Both the position numbers and the translations under genes were made by a program. This document shows, piece by piece, positions 60,122-64,000 of a stretch of DNA of 64,000 nt. The stretch spans positions 114,525 to 178,524 of the forward strand of contig NZ_NMTR01000019.1 of assembly GCF_002549775.1 (NCBI RefSeq), written 5' to 3'. Position 1 is the stretch's first letter; each line of letters opens with the position of its first letter. This DNA comes from Faecalibacterium langellae. GTDB lineage: Bacteria > Bacillota > Clostridia > Oscillospirales > Ruminococcaceae. The notes beneath the pieces were generated by a model. The model worked only from the letters and a program-made list of their open reading frames with translations. It was not told where the DNA came from and made no database searches.

Positions 60122-60628
60122 GTGGACGAGAGAACGCAGAACGAACGGCTGTCCCCGTGGGTCATCGTAGGGCGGGTGGTCTTCACCCTTGCCCTCGCGG
60201 GGTGCATCTGGTTCATCTTTTCCAATTCCATGGCGGTGGCGCAGGTGTCCAGCGCTTCCAGCGGCCGGGTGCTCACTCTGCTGCAGGGAGCACTGCGCCG
60301 TCTGGGCCACCCGGCCCTCGCGCAGCGCCTGACCCAGCATGTCGTGCGCAAGATGGCGCACTTCTGCGAATATATGCTGGAAGGCTTTCTGCTCATGCTG
60401 TGTATGCGGGTCTACAGCCGCCATCCGCTGCGCCACATCACCGTGCCCATGCTGGGCGGCGTGCTCACGGCCCTGACCGACGAGACCATCCAGCTCTATT
60501 CCCCCGGGCGCAGCAGCCAGGTCACCGATGTGTGGCTGGATTCCGTCGGTGTGCTGGCGGGCATTCTGGCTGCACTGGTGCTCATGGCGCTGTGCAGGCT
60601 GCTGTTTCATCATCGTGATAAGGAGTAA
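60122..60628 (+). CDS. VanZ-family membrane protein
   Basis: A 168-residue integral membrane protein with about four membrane segments. VanZ signatures are FIFSNSMAVAQ, RKMAHFCEYMLEGFLLML, and the paired box DETIQLYSPGRSSQVTDVWLDSVGVLAG. The family gives teicoplanin resistance in enterococcal clusters, but most members have no known role. GTG start at 60122, two bases after the valS stop; no strong ribosome site, so coupled translation is likely. Confidence 0.88.
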   Translation: MDERTQNERLSPWVIVGRVVFTLALAGCIWFIFSNSMAVAQVSSASSGRVLTLLQGALRRLGHPALAQRLTQHVVRKMAHFCEYMLEGFLLMLCMRVYSRHPLRHITVPMLGGVLTALTDETIQLYSPGRSSQVTDVWLDSVGVLAGILAALVLMALCRLLFHHRDKE

Positions 60629-60631
60629 CCA

Positions 60632-61897
60632 ATGACCATCGAACAGGCAAATCAGTATTTCGCCGCCCTGCCGGACGGCTTTGCCTCCACCGAACAGTTG
60701 CGCGCCGCGCTGACTGCGCCGGTGGGCAAAGTTGCATTCGTGGGTGTGGCGGGCACGGCGGGCAAGACCGTGGTGGCCCGCCTGCTGGCGGCTGTCCTGC
60801 ATGCGCAGGGCATCCACGCCGGTCTGTACCACGCGGGCTGTGAGCCGCTGGCAAAGCGCATCCGTATCGACGACGCCCCGGTGGACGAAGGTCTGCTGGC
60901 CTTGACTGCCGACGCCCTTGCCGCCGCCGAGCCGCTCCCACAGGAAGCGGCAGAGCTGGCCGCAGCGGCCAACTGCTTCGGTGCGGCGGGCTGCCAGCTT
61001 GCCGTGGTGGAACTGCCGGACGCGGGCCTTGCGGAAGCACTGCCCAACATGCCGGTGTGTGCCGTCACGGCGGTGGGCCCGGACGGCGTGAGCCGCTCGG
61101 TGGAACGCCTGGCCGCGCTGGCAGGCGGCGTCATGCGCAAAGGCAGCATCTGCGTCACCGCGCCGGAGCAGCCCAAGGCCGTGCTCAGTGAGCTGATTGT
61201 GGCGGCCGGCAAGTGTGACTGTGAGCTGGTGGTGCCGGACCCGGAGGATATCACCTTCCTGGAAGCGGAAAAGTTTGCCAGTAAGGTGGACTACGGCGGC
61301 TACACCGTGCCGCTGGCCTTTTTGGGCCGCCACGCGGCGGGCAATGCCGCCATGGCTGTGGAACTGGCACTGGCCCTTTGCCGCAAAGGTTTCGACATCA
61401 CCGATGATGCCATTCTGGAAGGTCTGGCAGCGGTGGAAAACCGCACCAGCATCCGGGTGGTATCCCAGCGCCCGCTGGTCATTCTGGACGCCTGCCGCAC
61501 CCCGCAGCAGGCCGCCGCGCTGCTGCGCGTGCTCAACATGGCCAAGGTGCGCCACATGAGCGCCATCATCGGTCTGGCCGAGGAGGAGGGCGCAGAGGCC
61601 TTCTTCTCGGCGCTGGAGACCGGCTTGACGCCCGAGGAACAGAAAAAGGATAAATCCACCATGCCCGGCATGAGTGAGAACCCCTTCGATAAGGTGTATC
61701 TCGTCACGCCTGAGGGCACCGAGGAAGCACTGACCCGCCGCCTGACCGAGAAGGCAAAGTATCATTTTGATGCTGAGCTGTGCGGCAGCCTAGCTGAGGC
61801 CGTGAAGCTGGCCCATGCCAACACCCGCCGCGGCCTGCTGGTCTGCGGCAGCGAGGCGGCAGCCCTGGCAGCCGCTGCCCTGCTGGAAAACAGCTGA
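60632..61897 (+). CDS. divergent FolC-like Mur ligase family protein
   Basis: A 421-residue protein in the place where folC (folylpolyglutamate/dihydrofolate synthase) normally follows valS. The P-loop is GVAGTAGKT (usual GTNGKGS) at about residues 38-46, and the later box that normally reads DGAHNP is DACRTP at 286-291. The central layout (LVVPDPEDITFLEAEKFASKVDYGGYTVPLAFLGRHAAGNAAMAVELA; ENRTSIRVV) is clearly of the Mur ligase family. The residues that bind the folate and Mg-ATP are changed, so its activity is uncertain. It may act on another substrate or be degenerate. The ATG follows AAGGAG, 3 nt after the vanZ-like stop. Confidence 0.72.
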   Translation: MTIEQANQYFAALPDGFASTEQLRAALTAPVGKVAFVGVAGTAGKTVVARLLAAVLHAQGIHAGLYHAGCEPLAKRIRIDDAPVDEGLLALTADALAAAEPLPQEAAELAAAANCFGAAGCQLAVVELPDAGLAEALPNMPVCAVTAVGPDGVSRSVERLAALAGGVMRKGSICVTAPEQPKAVLSELIVAAGKCDCELVVPDPEDITFLEAEKFASKVDYGGYTVPLAFLGRHAAGNAAMAVELALALCRKGFDITDDAILEGLAAVENRTSIRVVSQRPLVILDACRTPQQAAALLRVLNMAKVRHMSAIIGLAEEEGAEAFFSALETGLTPEEQKKDKSTMPGMSENPFDKVYLVTPEGTEEALTRRLTEKAKYHFDAELCGSLAEAVKLAHANTRRGLLVCGSEAAALAAAALLENS

Positions 61898-61925
61898 GCG
61901 ACACGCTTTTCTAAAAAATAACGCG

Positions 61926-61970
61926 AAGGACCCGTACACTGGAACTATGTGTACGGGTCCTTTTTATTTT
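61926..61970 (+). terminator. terminator of the valS operon
   Basis: AAGGACCCGTACAC / GTGTACGGGTCCTT, a perfect 14-bp stem, followed by TTTATTTTT. Confidence 0.93.
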
Positions 61971-61998
61971 TACAACGCACAAAGGAGATGGACAAACC

Positions 61999-62316
61999 AT
62001 GGCAACGGTGAGCTTCAGCCCGGCGGGCGAGAGCCTTTATGCCTTTCTGGCCGGTGAGATCGACCACGACGCGGCCCAGAGCCTGCGCATCCAGCTGGAC
62101 GATGCGCTGGTCAGCCGCAGCCCGCAGACGCTGATCCTGGATTTCGGCGGGGTAGGCTTTATGGATTCGTCCGGCATCGGGCTGATTCTGGGCCGTCAGC
62201 GCATCGCCTGCACGGTGGGCGCGGCCCTGCGCATCCAGCACGCACCGGCGCAGCTGGGCCGGGTGCTGCAGCTGGCGGGCATTTCCTGCACCGACGCAGG
62301 ACAGAAGGAGGAGTGA
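61999..62316 (+). CDS. spoIIAA: anti-anti-sigma factor SpoIIAA-like (STAS domain)
   Basis: A 105-residue STAS protein. The phosphorylation loop is FMDSSGIGLI with Ser57-Ser58; Ser58 is the phosphorylated residue number in B. subtilis SpoIIAA. Unphosphorylated protein releases the sigma factor from SpoIIAB. AAAGGAG lies upstream. The three-gene order antagonist - kinase - sigma is the spoIIA operon order, although RsbV/RsbW/SigB shares the same logic. Confidence 0.85.
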   Translation: MATVSFSPAGESLYAFLAGEIDHDAAQSLRIQLDDALVSRSPQTLILDFGGVGFMDSSGIGLILGRQRIACTVGAALRIQHAPAQLGRVLQLAGISCTDAGQKEE

Positions 62317-62319
62317 ACC

Positions 62320-62760
62320 ATGAAAGCGGAAAATACCACCAAGATCCAGTTTGATTCCCTCAGTGTGAACGAGAGCTATGCCCGGGGCGCGGCAGCGGCC
62401 TTTCTGGCCCGGTACGACCCCACCGTGCCCCAGCTGGCGGACCTCAAGACCGCGGTGTCGGAAGCCGTTACCAACTGCATCGTCCACGCCTACCCGGACC
62501 GCATCGGCACCGTGACCATGACCATTGCGGTCTATCCCGGCCGCGAGGTGCACATCACGGTGACGGATAAGGGCATTGGCATCCCCAATGTGGAGCAGGC
62601 CATGCAGCCGCTGTTCACCACCGGCAACCCGGAGGAGCGCTCGGGCCTGGGCTTTGCGGTGATGCAGAGCTTTATGGATAAGGTCAGGGTCACTTCCAAG
62701 CCGGGCAAGGGCACCAAGGTGCTGCTGGTCAAACGCCTGACCCAGCGGGAGGGTACATAA
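62320..62760 (+). CDS. spoIIAB: anti-sigma F factor / serine kinase SpoIIAB
   Basis: A 146-residue GHKL-type kinase. ATP-binding motifs are AVSEAVTNCIVHAYPD (N box), TDKGIGIPN (G1) and ERSGLGFAVMQ (G2). It should bind and silence the sigma factor encoded next and phosphorylate SpoIIAA. It starts 3 nt after spoIIAA and precedes sigF by 20 nt. Confidence 0.9.
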   Translation: MKAENTTKIQFDSLSVNESYARGAAAAFLARYDPTVPQLADLKTAVSEAVTNCIVHAYPDRIGTVTMTIAVYPGREVHITVTDKGIGIPNVEQAMQPLFTTGNPEERSGLGFAVMQSFMDKVRVTSKPGKGTKVLLVKRLTQREGT

Positions 62761-62780
62761 AAGGAAAGGCGGTCAGAAGC

Positions 62781-63455
62781 ATGGTATCGGATAAGACCCG
62801 GCGGGAAAGCTTTATTGAACAGAATCTGGGGCTGGTGCATTCCTGCGCCGGGCGGTTCCGGGGCAGGGGCATTGAGTACGACGACCTCTACAGCGCAGGC
62901 TGCATGGGGCTTGTTAAGGCCTGTGATAATTTTGACACATCACGCGGCGTCTGCTTTTCCACCTATGCAGTGCCGGTGATCCTGGGCGAGATCAAAAAGC
63001 TGTTCCGAGACGGCGGCACCGTCAAGGTGAGTCGCTCTTTGAAGGAGCTGGGGATGCGGGTGCAGGCGGCACGGGAGCATCATATGAAGATATGCGGCGC
63101 AGAGCCGACCCTTTCGCAGCTGGCAGAAGAACTGGATGAACCGGTAGAAAACATCACGCTGGCAGTCCAGGCGGCGCAGCCTGCAGTGAGCCTGACGCCG
63201 GAGAACGGTGAAGACGGTGACCGGCAGCTGGACATCCCGGTGGAATCGCCCGAAGAAGCATTGGCAGATAAGATCAGCCTGGCGGAAGTGATCGAAGCGC
63301 TGCCGGAACAGGATAAGCAGCTGATCCGGCTGCGCTTCTATGGGAACAAGACCCAGAGCGAAACGGCAAAGCTCCTGCACACGACGCAGGTGCAGATCTC
63401 CCGGCGGGAGCGAAAGATCTTATCGCAGCTCCGGCGGCAGCTTCTGGGAGATTAG
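62781..63455 (+). CDS. sigF: sporulation-type sigma factor (SigF/SigG branch)
   Basis: A 224-residue sigma-70 family factor without region 1. Region 2 reads DDLYSAGCMGLVKACDNFDTSRGVCFSTYAVPVILGEIKKLF, region 3 has VKVSRSLKELGMRVQ, and region 4 ends QDKQLIRLRFYGNKTQSETAKLLHTTQVQISRRERKIL. The VSRSLKE and FSTYAVP boxes are typical of SigF and SigG. It is preceded by its antagonists, which favours SigF. The species is described as non-sporing, so its regulon is an open question. Confidence 0.88.
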   Translation: MVSDKTRRESFIEQNLGLVHSCAGRFRGRGIEYDDLYSAGCMGLVKACDNFDTSRGVCFSTYAVPVILGEIKKLFRDGGTVKVSRSLKELGMRVQAAREHHMKICGAEPTLSQLAEELDEPVENITLAVQAAQPAVSLTPENGEDGDRQLDIPVESPEEALADKISLAEVIEALPEQDKQLIRLRFYGNKTQSETAKLLHTTQVQISRRERKILSQLRRQLLGD

Positions 63456-63538
63456 ACGTCATACTTTCCAGATTCAAAAGAAAAAACTGGGCAAAAAGTC
63501 AAAAGACGGATTTCGTTGAAAAAATATAAAGAAAAGGC

Positions 63539-63567
63539 TTGCTTTTTGTCGGGTGCCGTGCTAAAAT
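63539..63567 (+). promoter_or_regulatory. rRNA operon promoter P1
   Basis: TTGCTT (63539-63544), a 17-nt spacer and TAAAAT (63562-63567). Confidence 0.7.
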
Positions 63568-63678
63568 ACATTACTGTCAGGCGGACATCCGACAGAATGA
63601 AACACTTCGAAACGGACGCCCTAACGTGAAGAATCGATGAGCTTCGACGAGAAGCTCAAAAATAATTCCAAAAAGTGC

Positions 63679-63707
63679 TTGACAAGTTATCGCGAAAGTG
63701 ATAAAAT
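63679..63707 (+). promoter_or_regulatory. rRNA operon promoter P2
   Basis: TTGACA (63679-63684), a 17-nt spacer and TAAAAT (63702-63707). Tandem with P1, 140 nt apart. The leader 63714-63894 is AT-rich with short stems and no gene. Confidence 0.8.
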
Positions 63708-63894
63708 AAACAAGCTGTCAGCCGCAAGGCTGAGGCGCACAGGACCTTGAAAATTGAACAATATCGAAAAACTTGTAAGGAACCTTTATGTGTTTGGAAA
63801 AACACTTAAAACAATTCCAAAAGTAATTCACACAGGACGCAAGCGATTGCGTGCTGAGCGAACAAGATTTAACACTTTTAAGTGATAAATATCA

Positions 63895-64000
63895 TTTATA
63901 AAGAGTTTGATCCTGGCTCAGGACGAACGCTGGCGGCGCGCCTAACACATGCAAGTCGAACGAGCGAGAGAGAGCTTGCTTTCTCGAGCGAGTGGCGAAC
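63895..64000 (+). rRNA. 16S ribosomal RNA, 5' part
   Basis: AGAGTTTGATCCTGGCTCAG from 63902 is the universal 16S 5' site; the mature end is placed 7 nt upstream by comparison with E. coli numbering. The window cuts the gene in V1, whose sequence (GAGCGAGAGAGAGCTTGC) is what I recall for Faecalibacterium. Confidence 0.97.

Noticed and set aside
61999..63455. RsbV-RsbW-SigB instead of spoIIA
   Set aside because: The sigma factor has the FSTYAVP and VSRSLKE boxes of SigF/SigG and the antagonist has DSSG at position 58; no other rsb genes are near.

Overview
The window looks like a chromosomal segment of a Faecalibacterium species (Ruminococcaceae/Oscillospiraceae, Clostridia). The first bases of a 16S rRNA gene at the right edge resemble, from memory, F. 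prausnitzii 16S (V1 region with a GAGAGAGAGCTTGC-type loop). Most genes are GC-rich and housekeeping genes have clostridial neighbours (rpsO-pnp; rimP-nusA-rnpM-ylxQ-infB-rbfA-nrnA-truB-ribF; valS with a T-box leader followed by a folC-like gene). No database search was possible; all names rest on recognised motifs and context.

Left part (1-15 kb): the end of rpsO and then pnp, followed by a minus-strand surface-pilus operon. Read 5' to 3' on the minus strand it holds a small coiled-coil protein, a type I signal peptidase, a 1705-residue tip-type adhesin (LPSTG), a backbone pilin (LPSTG), a class C sortase and a proline-rich minor pilin (LPKTG). Upstream of it lies a two-gene unit: a secreted InlB-repeat protein and a 77-residue peptide with a double-glycine leader. 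That leader strongly resembles the one I recall for the Faecalibacterium anti-inflammatory protein MAM. A membrane-anchored Ig-like protein and a divergent XRE repressor follow, then tRNA-Gln.

Middle (15-31.7 kb): a PBP5/DacF-like protein that has lost its catalytic motifs, a metallophosphoesterase, recG, a cation/proton antiporter with a GNAT enzyme, a five-gene tRNA operon (Phe-Gly-Asp-Gly-Cys), both topoisomerase IV-type subunits, rlmH, and a two-gene sensory unit (solute-binding lipoprotein plus hybrid histidine kinase).

Right part (31.7-64 kb): glyQS, an M29 aminopeptidase, the nusA-infB translation operon through ribF, convergent polA-tsaD, ferredoxin, an ArsC/Spx-like protein, an envelope protein, a glycosyltransferase, a lipoprotein, an Lrp regulator, a MATE exporter, hflX with a GNAT enzyme, a homocysteine methyltransferase/MTHFR fusion, T-box-valS-vanZ-folC-like, spoIIAA-spoIIAB-sigF, and the promoters and 5' end of an rRNA operon.

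The gaps hold several repeat families. The most notable is a ~150-nt element present three times (27.7, 51.3 and 56.8 kb). Each copy is followed 13-14 nt later by an unrelated strong hairpin, and paired-base changes between copies support an RNA fold. There is also an orphan promoter-terminator unit at 50.9-51.0 kb that looks like a small-RNA gene.
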